From the NCBI RefSeq assembly GCF_037023745.1, contig NZ_CP146101.1, positions 1,240,001 through 1,304,000 of the forward strand: DNA of 64,000 nucleotides, written 5' to 3'. The notes beneath the pieces were generated by a model, which was not told the origin of the DNA, did not search any database, and was given only the letters and a program-made list of their open reading frames with translations. This DNA comes from Streptomyces sp. SCSIO 30461 (GTDB lineage: Bacteria > Actinomycetota > Actinomycetes > Streptomycetales > Streptomycetaceae). Of the stretch, positions 1 through 7,770 are shown piece by piece; position 1 is the first letter of the stretch, and every line of letters begins with the position of its first letter. The translations under genes were made by a program, and so were the position numbers.

Positions 1-392
1 CGGTGGTCTCGGAGGCACTGGAGAACGCCCACCGTCACGCGGAGCCCACCCGTATCGAGGTGTCGACGTGCGTGGACGGCGAGGTCCTGCGGGTCAGCGT
101 GTACGACGACGGCCCGGGGCTGCCCCCGGGCACCACACTCGACCAACTCAAACGCGACGGCCACTACGGACTTGTCGGCATGGTGGAACGCGCCGCGTCC
201 ATCGGCGCCCGACTCCGCATCGGCCGTGGCCAGGCCGCGAGCGGTACCGAAGTCCGCCTGGAACTGCCCCTGTCGGCCATCGCCCCCGGCAGCACCCCCC
301 GGAAGGAGGCCGCCGGATGCCGGACGACTTCTCAGCACACCCTGCACAAACCCCTCTTCGCGTCGTGGTCGCCGACGACAATCCGGTCATGA
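1..392 (+). CDS. sensor histidine kinase, C-terminal end (partial)
   Basis: The 5' part lies outside the window. What remains is the ATP-binding domain of a NarL/DesK-type sensor kinase: the N-box (EALENAHRHAEP), the G1 box (DDGPGLP), the G2 region (GHYGLVGMVERA) and the final GTEVRLELP strand. Such domains bind ATP to phosphorylate a conserved histidine, which is not visible here, and pass phosphate to a partner regulator. The reading frame overlaps the next gene, a LuxR-type response regulator, by 76 bases, so the two form a two-component pair. The signal it senses cannot be judged from this fragment. Confidence 0.85.
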   Translation, partial: VVSEALENAHRHAEPTRIEVSTCVDGEVLRVSVYDDGPGLPPGTTLDQLKRDGHYGLVGMVERAASIGARLRIGRGQAASGTEVRLELPLSAIAPGSTPRKEAAGCRTTSQHTLHKPLFASWSPTTIRS

Positions 393-1102
393 GGGCGGGC
401 ATCGGCGCCCTGCTCTCCGACCGGAACGACGTCTCCGTCGTCGCCGAGGCGGCGAACGGCCGCGAAGCCTGCGAAGCCACCCTCCGGCACCGCCCGGACG
501 TCGTACTGCTGGACGTGCGCATGCCGGGCGTGGACGGCATCTCCGCCCTGCCGCATCTGGTCGAGCTCGCCCCGGTGATGATGCTGACGTACAGCCGGGA
601 GACCGAGATCGTCCACGAGGCCCTGAGACGCGGCGCCGACGGCTACCTCGTCCATGGCGAGTTCACCCCCGAGCAACTGGTCCAGGCAGTGCGCGACATC
701 AAGAACGGCCAGGCCCACTTCACCACGACCGCGGCCAACGCCCTGCTCCAGCACGTGCGGCAACCCGCGCAGCCACGCCAGGGTCTTTCGCAACTGCAAC
801 CTTTTGTGGCACATTCTTATGAGGCAGAAGGACTGGGTCCTTGTGCGAACAGGACCGGGTTCGGGCTGAGTTCGCGGGAGGTGGAGGTCATGGACCTGAT
901 TGCGTCCGGGATGAGCAACCAGCAGATCGCGGCTGCGTGCTTCATCAGCGAGAAGACCGTCAAGAACCACATCAACCGCATCTTCGCCAAGCTCAACACC
1001 ACCACCCGGAGCAAGGCCATCGCCCACTGGCTCGGCACCGCACCGGCCGCCGGCCGCGGTGGCGGCCGAGGACGCCTTCCGGCGGAAGGCGGACGGCCAT
1101 GA
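317..1102 (+). CDS. LuxR/NarL-family response regulator
   Basis: A 261-residue regulator. The receiver domain occupies about residues 14-130, with the acidic pair ADDN near residue 20, the phosphoacceptor Asp66 in VVLLDVRMPG, and a Thr/Ser switch in MMLTYS. The C-terminal LuxR helix-turn-helix starts LSSREVEVMDLIASGMSNQQIA and continues EKTVKNHINRIFAKL. The ATG at 317 follows GGAAGGAGG (301-309) and overlaps the kinase reading frame, so the pair is translationally coupled. The linker of about 45 residues between the domains is Gln-rich. Its target genes are unknown; the pilin genes directly downstream are a possible but unproven target. Confidence 0.9.
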   Translation: MPDDFSAHPAQTPLRVVVADDNPVMRAGIGALLSDRNDVSVVAEAANGREACEATLRHRPDVVLLDVRMPGVDGISALPHLVELAPVMMLTYSRETEIVHEALRRGADGYLVHGEFTPEQLVQAVRDIKNGQAHFTTTAANALLQHVRQPAQPRQGLSQLQPFVAHSYEAEGLGPCANRTGFGLSSREVEVMDLIASGMSNQQIAAACFISEKTVKNHINRIFAKLNTTTRSKAIAHWLGTAPAAGRGGGRGRLPAEGGRP

Positions 1103-1249
1103 CCCGACGAACACCCCGAAGACGCATCGCGGCTTGGGCCCGGGAATGGGTCCCAGGGCCCTGTTCGGAGGACTCGGTTCAGGCGTACGTTCCCCAAGAG
1201 ACTTACGCGTCGGCAGACATCTCGTCGGCCGGACCCGAAGGGGATCACG

Positions 1250-1495
1250 ATGTCGAACACCATGCTGAAGACCGCTGTTCGTGTGCAGGTCCGCGTCAGT
1301 GGCTGGGCGAACACCGCCGTTGTGAGGATCCAGAGGCGTTACGGGAGCGGGGATCGCGGACAGACGGCGTTCGAGTACTTGGGGATCATCTTGGTCGTCG
1401 TGGCGATCATTGGTGGGATGGTGGCGACGGGGATTGGCGCGGCGATCACCACGCGAATCACCGGTCTGGTGAACAGCATTACTGCGGGGAAGTGA
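1250..1495 (+). CDS. Flp/Fap-type pilin subunit
   Basis: An 81-residue protein with a charged N-terminal leader, then the prepilin cleavage context DRGQTAFEYLG followed by one hydrophobic segment (IILVVVAIIGGMVATGIG), the plan of type IVb Flp pilins and Streptomyces Tad-locus pilins. A prepilin peptidase would cut before the hydrophobic helix, and a candidate enzyme is encoded at 5022-5786. GTG at 1492 of the next gene overlaps this stop (GTGA). A ribosome site AAGGGGA lies just upstream of ATG 1250. No ATPase or platform gene is present in the window; they may lie to the left. Confidence 0.8.
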   Translation: MSNTMLKTAVRVQVRVSGWANTAVVRIQRRYGSGDRGQTAFEYLGIILVVVAIIGGMVATGIGAAITTRITGLVNSITAGK

Positions 1496-2139
1496 TCGAG
1501 AACGCGCGAGACCGTGGGCAGGCCTTCCCCATCTACATCATGATGGTGGCGGGCCTGCTCTTTCTTGCGTTTGCATTCTTCGCGGTCGGTAAAGCGTCGG
1601 CAGTGCGCAATGGGGCGCAGGGGGCGGCAGACGCCGCTGCTCTCGCGGCTGCTCAGGCTGTCAGGAATGCTATGGGATCGAAGTTCCTCGCGGCTCTCTT
1701 GGTGCCGAACGGTTTGGAACAATTCTTCAAAGAGGAAACTGTCGACCAAGCCGCATGTGCTGAGGCGCAGTACCTGGCTGGCGCCAACCGTGCTGATTTG
1801 GTTCCGAACGGCTCGGGTGACCTCTGTGACTGGAGCGATGGGAACTTTCGAGACGACGTTACTGTGCAGGTTATGACTCGTTACACGGTGGGTTCCTCGG
1901 TAATTCCTGGAAGCGAGAGTCGCCATGCTACGGCCAAAGCCAGTGCCGCAGTTGAATTCCGGTGCTCGTGGGAAGTTGTTCACAGCTCTGTGGGTGTTAT
2001 GGATGAGAAAGATGGAAGGGATGGCCTGATCGAGTTCTCATGTGATGGTCTTGACGTCTTCACGGTTGACCCTTTGCGACCGGACTCCTGGGAGAAGTTG
2101 AGCAAGGAGCTCTTCGTTGTGCATTTGATTGACGATTAA
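1492..2139 (+). CDS. TadE/TadG-like pilus-associated membrane protein
   Basis: Starts at GTG 1492, sharing GTGA with the pilin stop, giving 215 residues. The N-terminus DRGQAFPIYIMMVAGLLFLAFAFFAVGKA is the anchor typical of TadE/TadG-like (Flp pilus assembly) proteins, and NGAQGAADAAALAAA follows, a signature of the TadG family helix. The remainder is predicted extracytoplasmic, with several cysteines. The long open frame continuing upstream from 841 is a shadow of the regulator and pilin. GC and codon bias are lower than in flanking housekeeping genes. Family members are thought to act as minor pseudopilins or scaffold proteins; no enzymatic motif is visible. Confidence 0.75.
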   Translation: MIENARDRGQAFPIYIMMVAGLLFLAFAFFAVGKASAVRNGAQGAADAAALAAAQAVRNAMGSKFLAALLVPNGLEQFFKEETVDQAACAEAQYLAGANRADLVPNGSGDLCDWSDGNFRDDVTVQVMTRYTVGSSVIPGSESRHATAKASAAVEFRCSWEVVHSSVGVMDEKDGRDGLIEFSCDGLDVFTVDPLRPDSWEKLSKELFVVHLIDD

Positions 2140-2165
2140 CAAGTAGCGAGTAAAGGAAAAGGGTC

Positions 2166-2759
2166 ATGAACATGCGGCATACCGCGAGGGCGCGGCGGGC
2201 AGCAAGAAGTGCCTTGGTAATAGTGGCTATGGCTCTCGCGCTTGCTGCATGTGGTGGCGATGGTGGCACCTCAGCGAAGAACCCGGCTGCTGCATCCCGG
2301 CCCGTTGCTGAGCGATCGCCGCAGGCGGGTAATGCTGCTGGAGACAAGGGTGTTCCCTCTGTGCGGCTAGCTGAGATTACCGGGCAAGTGGGCCTCGTGA
2401 TGATCGTCAATGAGGTCAAACGTGACTACGGCGGGTTTGTCACGGTAAGTGGCGAGATCAAGAACACGAGTGATCAGGTGCGCAGTATGTCAGGGATGGA
2501 GGGTTCTGAGAGTGCGATTGTGGCTCAGAACCCCAACTCGGTCGCAGGTGCAATGCTTGTGGACAAGGTTGGCAAGAAGCGCTACTACGTGCTCCGGGAC
2601 ACCGATAGTCGCTGCCTGTGCACAACGGCAATCACCCCTGTTGCCGCCGGAGATTCGACTCCGGTATTCATGCAGTTCCCTGCGCCCCCTGCGACAACCA
2701 CTGAGCTTGACTTCACGCTACCTTCGTTTGGCGTGGCAACGCTGAAGATTTCCGGGTGA
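2166..2759 (+). CDS. secreted lipoprotein, function unknown
   Basis: A 197-residue protein with an Arg-rich N-terminus, a hydrophobic stretch (ALVIVAMALALAACGG) and a lipobox LAAC, so it is likely cleaved by signal peptidase II and anchored to the outer face of the membrane. The mature part begins with a Gly/Ser/Ala-rich linker and then a beta-rich domain of about 130 residues; no known family is recognised with confidence. It follows an AAAGG-like ribosome site and overlaps the next gene by GTGA at 2756, so it is co-translated with the OmpA-like protein. Context suggests a role in the Tad-like surface apparatus. Confidence 0.75.
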   Translation: MNMRHTARARRAARSALVIVAMALALAACGGDGGTSAKNPAAASRPVAERSPQAGNAAGDKGVPSVRLAEITGQVGLVMIVNEVKRDYGGFVTVSGEIKNTSDQVRSMSGMEGSESAIVAQNPNSVAGAMLVDKVGKKRYYVLRDTDSRCLCTTAITPVAAGDSTPVFMQFPAPPATTTELDFTLPSFGVATLKISG

Positions 2760-3415
2760 GGGTAGCTGTGGATGGCATTCGCCTGTCAACGCGACCTGTT
2801 AGAACATCAATTGTGGTCGGTGCGCTGCTTGTGGCGGCGCTTCCTTTCGGTAGCGTCCCCGCAACTGCCGATGACGAGCCTAGTGTGCCGCCCGGCACCG
2901 AAGCCTCGGCGGAACCGCCTGTGGGGATCGACGGGCAAGATCCTGACCTCAAAATGGCTGAAGGGGCAACTCTAGGCGAACCAAGAGTCCTTGACATCGT
3001 CCAGGTCGTAGAAGAACAAGGCGGCGAAGAACGCCGCGAGGACACCAACGCCACCGTCAAGTTCGCCCTACAGGCCGAGGTCCTCTTCGCCAAGGACAGC
3101 GCCGCCCTCGGATCCGCAGCCAACGCCCGTATCGTGGCGATCGCCGCCGAGATCAAGAAGCAGAACGCGGCCAAGGTCCGTGTGTTCGGCTTCACGGACA
3201 ACCTCGGCACATCCGCGCACGGGGACGTGCTTTCCAAGCAGCGGGCCAACGCGGTGCACGGGGTGCTGAGCAGGGAGCTCGGGGGCGGTGCCGTCACCTT
3301 CGAGATCCGCGGGTACGGCGAGCAGTACCCGATCGCGGACAACGGCACCGAGGAAGGCCGCAAGAAGAACCGAAGGGTCGAGGTCTCCTTCCCGCGCGGT
3401 CAGGGAGGCTCGTAG
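2756..3415 (+). CDS. secreted OmpA-like peptidoglycan-binding protein
   Basis: 219 residues from GTG 2756 (overlapping the lipoprotein stop). An N-terminal signal sequence (SIVVGALLVAALPFG) precedes an acidic linker and a C-terminal OmpA/MotB domain: LQAEVLFAKDSAAL, VRVFGFTDNLG, LSKQRANAV, IRGYGEQYPIADN and the closing KKNRRVEVSF. This domain binds diaminopimelate-containing peptidoglycan in other bacteria. In a Gram-positive organism it would anchor a complex to the cell wall, not to an outer membrane. It is in the same tightly spaced operon as the pilin, TadE/G-like protein and lipoprotein. Confidence 0.85.
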   Translation: MRVAVDGIRLSTRPVRTSIVVGALLVAALPFGSVPATADDEPSVPPGTEASAEPPVGIDGQDPDLKMAEGATLGEPRVLDIVQVVEEQGGEERREDTNATVKFALQAEVLFAKDSAALGSAANARIVAIAAEIKKQNAAKVRVFGFTDNLGTSAHGDVLSKQRANAVHGVLSRELGGGAVTFEIRGYGEQYPIADNGTEEGRKKNRRVEVSFPRGQGGS

Positions 3416-3492
3416 AACGGTAGCGGCGCCCGGGAGGCCGAGACGGTGGAGGTCGGCAGGGCGCGAGAAGGCTCGTGTACATAATCGACCGC

Positions 3493-4635
3493 ATGTCCCA
3501 GCACCCCCGTTTCCTGCTCGCCCGCCTGCGCAGTGCCCCCGCCGCCCCCGCCCTGCTCGGGTACGCGGCCGTCCGGCTGATCGGCATGGTGGTCCTCGCC
3601 ATCGCCGCGGCTGCCACCGGCAAGGACGGGCTGCACCGGCTCAAGGGGCGGTGGGACGCAGTCTGGTATGTCCGGATCGCCGAGAACGGCTACGGGTACG
3701 AGGTGACGCTGCCCGACCACAGCGTGCATTCCGATCTCGCGTTCTTTCCGCTCCTGCCCGCACTGGAGCGGGGTGTCTCCGAGGCGCTGCCGTTCCTCGA
3801 CGCCGCGACCGCCGGGCTGGTGATCGCGTGGGTCGCCGCGTTCGGTGCCGCGTGGGGGATCTACGCCGTCGGGGCGCAGGTCGCGGGGCACCGGGCGGGG
3901 GTGCTGCTGGCCGTGCTGTGGGGGGTGTACCCGACCGCGTTCGTGCAGTCGATGGCGTACACGGAGACCGTGTTCACAGCGTTCGCCGCCTGGTCGTTGT
4001 ACGCGCTGCTGAACGGCCGCTGGATCACCGCAGGCGCGCTGTGCGCGTTCGCCGGGCTGACGCGCCCGTCGGCTGCCGCGCTTGTCATGGCAATCGGGAT
4101 CACCGCGCTCGTATGCCTGGTACGTGGCGGCTTCGGGTCGCTGACCTGGCGGATGGCGGCGGGAGTGGTTCTGGCGTCGCTGGGGTGGCTCGGGTATGTG
4201 GTGTTCGTGGCCGTACGCGAGGGCAGCCCGACCGCGTACTTCGAGGTCCAGGCGGCCTGGGGCAACAATATCGACGGCGGGGCCGCGCTCGCCCGGTTCG
4301 TGGGGAAGCAGCTCACGGGGGCGGCGCCGCTCGCGGGGGTCGGTCTCATCGCCGCGCTCGGGCTGCTCGGTTGGTTGGTGTGGCTCTGCGTCAGACAGCG
4401 GCAGCCGCTGCCCGTGCTGGTCTACGCGATCGGGATCGTGGTGATCTCGCTGATCGGTGCTGCGTACTTCGGCTCCCGACCGCGCCTGATCATGCCGGCG
4501 TTCCCCATGCTGCTGCCTCCGGCCGCCGCATTGGCCAGGATCAGGCCGCGCTGGTCGACGACCGTGCTGGGGGTGCTTGCGGTGGCATCCGGTGTGTGCG
4601 GGGCTTTCACGCTTCTCGGCTCGGGCCCGCCGTGA
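3493..4635 (+). CDS. PIG-V-like GT-C mannosyltransferase family membrane protein
   Basis: A polytopic membrane protein of about 380 residues. The early motif RWDAVWYVRIAENGY followed by FFPLLPALERG is characteristic of PIG-V-type GT-C glycosyltransferases, which use polyprenyl-phosphate sugars on the outer face of the membrane. About ten hydrophobic segments follow, with TETVFTAFAAWSLYA and GLTRPSA loops. ATG 3493 was chosen; an in-frame GTG at 3475 is possible. The sequence TACATAAT just before the ATG could be a -10 box of a nearly leaderless promoter. The 3' end overlaps the convergent DUF192 gene by 29 bases. Acceptor unknown. Confidence 0.75.
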   Translation: MSQHPRFLLARLRSAPAAPALLGYAAVRLIGMVVLAIAAAATGKDGLHRLKGRWDAVWYVRIAENGYGYEVTLPDHSVHSDLAFFPLLPALERGVSEALPFLDAATAGLVIAWVAAFGAAWGIYAVGAQVAGHRAGVLLAVLWGVYPTAFVQSMAYTETVFTAFAAWSLYALLNGRWITAGALCAFAGLTRPSAAALVMAIGITALVCLVRGGFGSLTWRMAAGVVLASLGWLGYVVFVAVREGSPTAYFEVQAAWGNNIDGGAALARFVGKQLTGAAPLAGVGLIAALGLLGWLVWLCVRQRQPLPVLVYAIGIVVISLIGAAYFGSRPRLIMPAFPMLLPPAAALARIRPRWSTTVLGVLAVASGVCGAFTLLGSGPP

Positions 4636-4984
4636 TGCCGAGCCGGACGCCCGGCCGCACACCCCAGCGCTCCAACGCCCCCGCCTCCGCTTCCAGGACG
4701 TGCCGGGCACGCGGCCTCGGCATTCCCAGCCGCCCCGGCTTCATGGTCCGCACCGCCAGTACCCGGAACCGCCTGTCCAGGTAGGCCACATCGATGGTGA
4801 ACCGCATCCGGAAGGTGTGCACGCTGTTGGCCGGGGTCAGCAGGATCGCACCGTCGACACCGTCCCGGCCCAGCAGGCCACGGGTCCGTGCGCGGTACGA
4901 GGCCGCGATCACCAGGCCCACGGGTGCGCCCAGGCCCGGGATCGTCAACTCGCCTTTTCCGTCACGCCGGATGCCGTCGCCCAT
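4607..4984 (-). CDS. DUF192 family protein
   Basis: 125 residues matching the DUF192 (COG1430) pattern: an early RTRGLLGRDGVDGAILLTPANSVHTFRMRFTIDVAYLD segment with the conserved Thr-Phe-x-Met core, then VLAVRTMKPGRLG and a C-terminal VLEAEAGALERWGVRPG. The family is a small beta-rich fold of unknown biochemical role, often encoded beside pilus or secretion genes. Here it sits between a glycosyltransferase and a prepilin peptidase and is transcribed toward the former, with their coding ends overlapping. There is no clear signal peptide from this start. Confidence 0.75.
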   Translation of the reverse strand: MGDGIRRDGKGELTIPGLGAPVGLVIAASYRARTRGLLGRDGVDGAILLTPANSVHTFRMRFTIDVAYLDRRFRVLAVRTMKPGRLGMPRPRARHVLEAEAGALERWGVRPGVRLGITAGPSREA

Positions 4985-5021
4985 GGGCGACGACCGTACC
5001 CGGACGTCCTAGGCTCGGGGC

Positions 5022-5786
5022 GTGGACATCGGGTACGTCGTTGTGATCGCCGCCGCCACGCTCTGGGGGGCCGGGGCTGGGGCCCTGCTGCCGCGCGCCG
5101 CGTACCGGCTGGCGGTCGAGCCCGGGGAGGCATGGCGGGACGTCTGCCCGTCCGGGCATCCGATCACCGGGGTGGCGGGCGGCTGGCTCGGTGCGGCCCG
5201 GTGCGATGCCGGTCATGGCGAGGACCGCCGCGGCGACGCGGCTTACCGCGGCTCCGTGTCCATCCCCGCCCTTACCGCGGCCGGTTGCGCCGGACTCGCC
5301 GCCGCTGCCGGAGTGCGGCCCGAGACCGCCGTATGGGTGCTGCTCGCGCCCGTCGCCGTGCTGCTCGCGCTCGTCGACCGCCGAGTGCACCGGCTGCCGG
5401 ACCTGCTGACCCTGCCGCTGGCGGCGGCTGCCGCGATGCTGCTCGGTGGCGCGGCGCTGGTCCCGGGCGCCGCCGGGTCCTGGACGACGGCGCTGCTCGG
5501 CGGACTCGTACTCGGCGGGGCCTACTTCACGCTGTTCCTGGTCAATCCGCAGGGCATGGGCTTCGGCGATGTGAAGCTCGCGGTCCCGCTCGGGACCGCT
5601 CTCGGCTGGTACGGCTGGGAAGTGCTGTTCGCCGGGGCCTTCGCGGGATTCCTGCTGGGGGCGGTGTACGGCTTCGGGCTGGTGCTGCTGCGGCGGGCGA
5701 GCCGCAGGTCGGCGATCCCGTTCGGGCCTTGCATGATCGGCGGGACGCTGGTCGGTCTCCTCATGGGGGCGGTGCTGGCTGCGTAG
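5022..5786 (+). CDS. A24-type prepilin peptidase (TadV/CpaA/PilD-like)
   Basis: A 254-residue polytopic membrane aspartyl protease starting at GTG 5022. The two catalytic aspartates expected of the family are present: Asp119 in LALVDRRVHRLPD and Asp183 in the GxGDxK motif (MGFGDVKLA). Enzymes of this family remove the leader of type IV and Flp prepilins at the inner membrane. The Flp-type pilin at 1250-1495 is the obvious substrate. The N-terminal third contains Cys-Pro and several His residues, a possible relic of the zinc-binding methylase domain of larger PilD enzymes. Confidence 0.85.
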   Translation: MDIGYVVVIAAATLWGAGAGALLPRAAYRLAVEPGEAWRDVCPSGHPITGVAGGWLGAARCDAGHGEDRRGDAAYRGSVSIPALTAAGCAGLAAAAGVRPETAVWVLLAPVAVLLALVDRRVHRLPDLLTLPLAAAAAMLLGGAALVPGAAGSWTTALLGGLVLGGAYFTLFLVNPQGMGFGDVKLAVPLGTALGWYGWEVLFAGAFAGFLLGAVYGFGLVLLRRASRRSAIPFGPCMIGGTLVGLLMGAVLAA

Positions 5787-5819
5787 GCGACGCCGCTCCA
5801 GCCTCTAGCATGCGGGCGT

Positions 5820-7358
5820 ATGCGGACATTCTTCGCCAATATGGCGATCCTGCCTGTCCATGCCCAGACGGTCGAAGCGCGCGCCGCACGCCCGTCACGG
5901 AACTCCGGCCGCGCGGCGGGGGCGCTCCTTTGCCGGGGATGGGCGGCGGCGCTGTTCGTCCTCTATTCGATCGTCGCCGTACGCCGTCACCTGCTCCTGC
6001 GTACCACCGGCTATGACCTGGGCATCTTCGAGCAGGCCGTACGCGGCTACGCCCACCTCCGTGCGCCTGTCGTCCCGCTCCGCGGCGACGGGTTCAATCT
6101 GCTCGGCGACCACTTCCATCCGCTGATCGCCGTGCTCGCCCCGCTGTACCGGGTCTGGCCGTCCCCACTCTGTCTGCTTGTCGCACAGTCCGCGCTGCTC
6201 GCGGTCGCCGTCGTCCCGCTCGCCCGCTGGGCATGCCGTGCCCTCGGTCGGCGCGCGGCGCATGTCGTGGCCTTCGCGTACGGAATGAGCTGGGGCATCG
6301 CGTCAGCCGCGGCCTTCGACTTCCACGAGGTGGCGCTCGCCGTACCGTTGCTCTCCTTCGCCCTGGAGGCACTCGGGCACCGGCGCTGGCGGCAGGCGGT
6401 CGCCTGGGCCGCGCCGCTGCTGCTGGTGAAGGAAGACCTCGGGCTGACCCTCGCCGCGGTCGGCGGGTACATCGCCTGGAAGGGACCGCGGAGGCTCGGG
6501 ATCCTGACCGCGGCCGCCGGGCTGCTCGGTAGTGCGGTCGAGATCAAGCTGCTGCTCCCGGTGTTCAACCCGGGCGGTGGCTATGCGCACGGTGCCAACC
6601 TGGCCGAGGCGCACGGCTCCCTGCTCGCCACGATCGCGTTCGCCCCGCTGGACGTGCTGCGCCCGGACGTCAAGGCCATCAGCCTGGTGCTGGTCTTCGC
6701 GCCGAGCGCGCTCCTCGCCCTGCGCTCCCCGCTCTCGCTGGTCGCCGTGCCGACGCTGGGCTGGCGAATGCTCTCGGACAACGTCTTCCACTGGGGCACC
6801 GCCTTCCACTACAGCGCCGTGCTGATGCCCGTCGTGTTCGCGGCGCTGATCGACGCCCTTGCCCGCTACCGGGAGGCTGCGCCGAATCAACCCCTCTCGG
6901 CACGCCACCTCCGTGCCTCGCTGCTGACGGTCATCGCCGTGACGCTGGTGATGCTGCCGTCCTTCCCTCTCGCTCAGCTGGCCCAGCGGGCCACCTGGCG
7001 CACCACCTCTCATATCGAGGCCGCGCAGACGCTGCTGCGGCGCATCCCGGACGGGGCCACGGTCGCAGCGTCCAACCGTCTGGCGCCCCAGCTCACTTCG
7101 CGCTGCCAGGTGGTGATCTTCCCGACCTGGCCGGTCGAGGGGCACCTCTACGAGTACGAGCAGAAGCGGCTGCCCCGCCCCACGGCGGAGTGGATCATCC
7201 ATGACCGCAGGGCCCCGGAGGCCTGGCCCTACAAGACGGGTCACTGGCCCTACCCGATCGAGCAGCAGCTCGCGGAGCTTGAGGCTGCGAAGCGCTCGTA
7301 CGGCTACGCGGTCGTGGCCGAACGGGACGGGGTCACGCTGCTGCGCCGTCGCGTGTGA
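5820..7358 (+). CDS. DUF2079 multi-spanning membrane protein
   Basis: 512 residues, with about ten hydrophobic helices and a soluble C-terminal portion of about 150 residues. The motifs TTGYDLGIFEQAVRGYA and NLLGDHFHPLIAVLAPLYRVWPSP are typical of DUF2079 proteins, a GT-C-like membrane family common in actinobacteria and cyanobacteria; the AFDFHEVALAVP segment is also typical. Its substrate is not known. There is no good Shine-Dalgarno before ATG 5820, and TAGCAT lies about 10 bases upstream, so the transcript may be leaderless. Confidence 0.75.
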   Translation: MRTFFANMAILPVHAQTVEARAARPSRNSGRAAGALLCRGWAAALFVLYSIVAVRRHLLLRTTGYDLGIFEQAVRGYAHLRAPVVPLRGDGFNLLGDHFHPLIAVLAPLYRVWPSPLCLLVAQSALLAVAVVPLARWACRALGRRAAHVVAFAYGMSWGIASAAAFDFHEVALAVPLLSFALEALGHRRWRQAVAWAAPLLLVKEDLGLTLAAVGGYIAWKGPRRLGILTAAAGLLGSAVEIKLLLPVFNPGGGYAHGANLAEAHGSLLATIAFAPLDVLRPDVKAISLVLVFAPSALLALRSPLSLVAVPTLGWRMLSDNVFHWGTAFHYSAVLMPVVFAALIDALARYREAAPNQPLSARHLRASLLTVIAVTLVMLPSFPLAQLAQRATWRTTSHIEAAQTLLRRIPDGATVAASNRLAPQLTSRCQVVIFPTWPVEGHLYEYEQKRLPRPTAEWIIHDRRAPEAWPYKTGHWPYPIEQQLAELEAAKRSYGYAVVAERDGVTLLRRRV

Positions 7359-7713
7359 CCTCCCCGGCTCGCTGCGCCGCGGCCGTGTACGACCTCCCCG
7401 AGTCGGCCCTGTACGACCGCCGTCCGCGTCGGCCGCTTACGGCACCGTGCACCGTGCCGCGTACGACCGCTCGGCGCGTGACCGCTCGCTGCGTCAACCG
7501 GGCGCCCGGTGCGCGGGGTCCCCCGTCGGGAGTAGCCGCTGTCGCGGCCCCGCCCCGTTGCCGACTGTGGCACGAGCCCGCCACCGGCCGTTTTCCCCCG
7601 CCTTCCCCCTGCGTGCCCTTCTCCGCACCGCAGTCCGCCGTTTTCGGAGAGTAGTTGTGGTGTGCCGTGGCACGCGCCGAACCTCACGAAGGGTTATGGT
7701 GGAAGCCCCCCCT
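7359..7713. other. intergenic region without a recognised gene
   Basis: No convincing reading frame lies here on either strand; the open frames are high-GC shadows. The last 80 bases before the terminator contain a short inverted repeat (GTGCCGTGGCAC) and AT-richer stretches, and might form a small transcript ending at the strong hairpin beginning at 7714. Confidence 0.4.
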
Positions 7714-7748
7714 CGGGCCGGTCCGTATCCCCCCCACGGACCGGCCCG
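7714..7748. terminator. strong hairpin terminator, possibly bidirectional
   Basis: Perfect 13-bp inverted repeat: left arm CGGGCCGGTCCGT (7714-7726), 9-base C-rich loop, right arm 7736-7748, followed by TTTTCTCTTC. It lies between the DUF2079 gene on the plus strand and the end of the aldo/keto reductase gene on the minus strand. Confidence 0.85.
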
Positions 7749-7770
7749 TTTTCTCTTCTCCCCGGCCTCG

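Noticed and set aside
841..1491. 5' extension of the TadE/G-like frame
   Set aside because: It overlaps the response regulator and pilin, lacks a ribosome site, and GTG 1492 fits the GTGA coupling.
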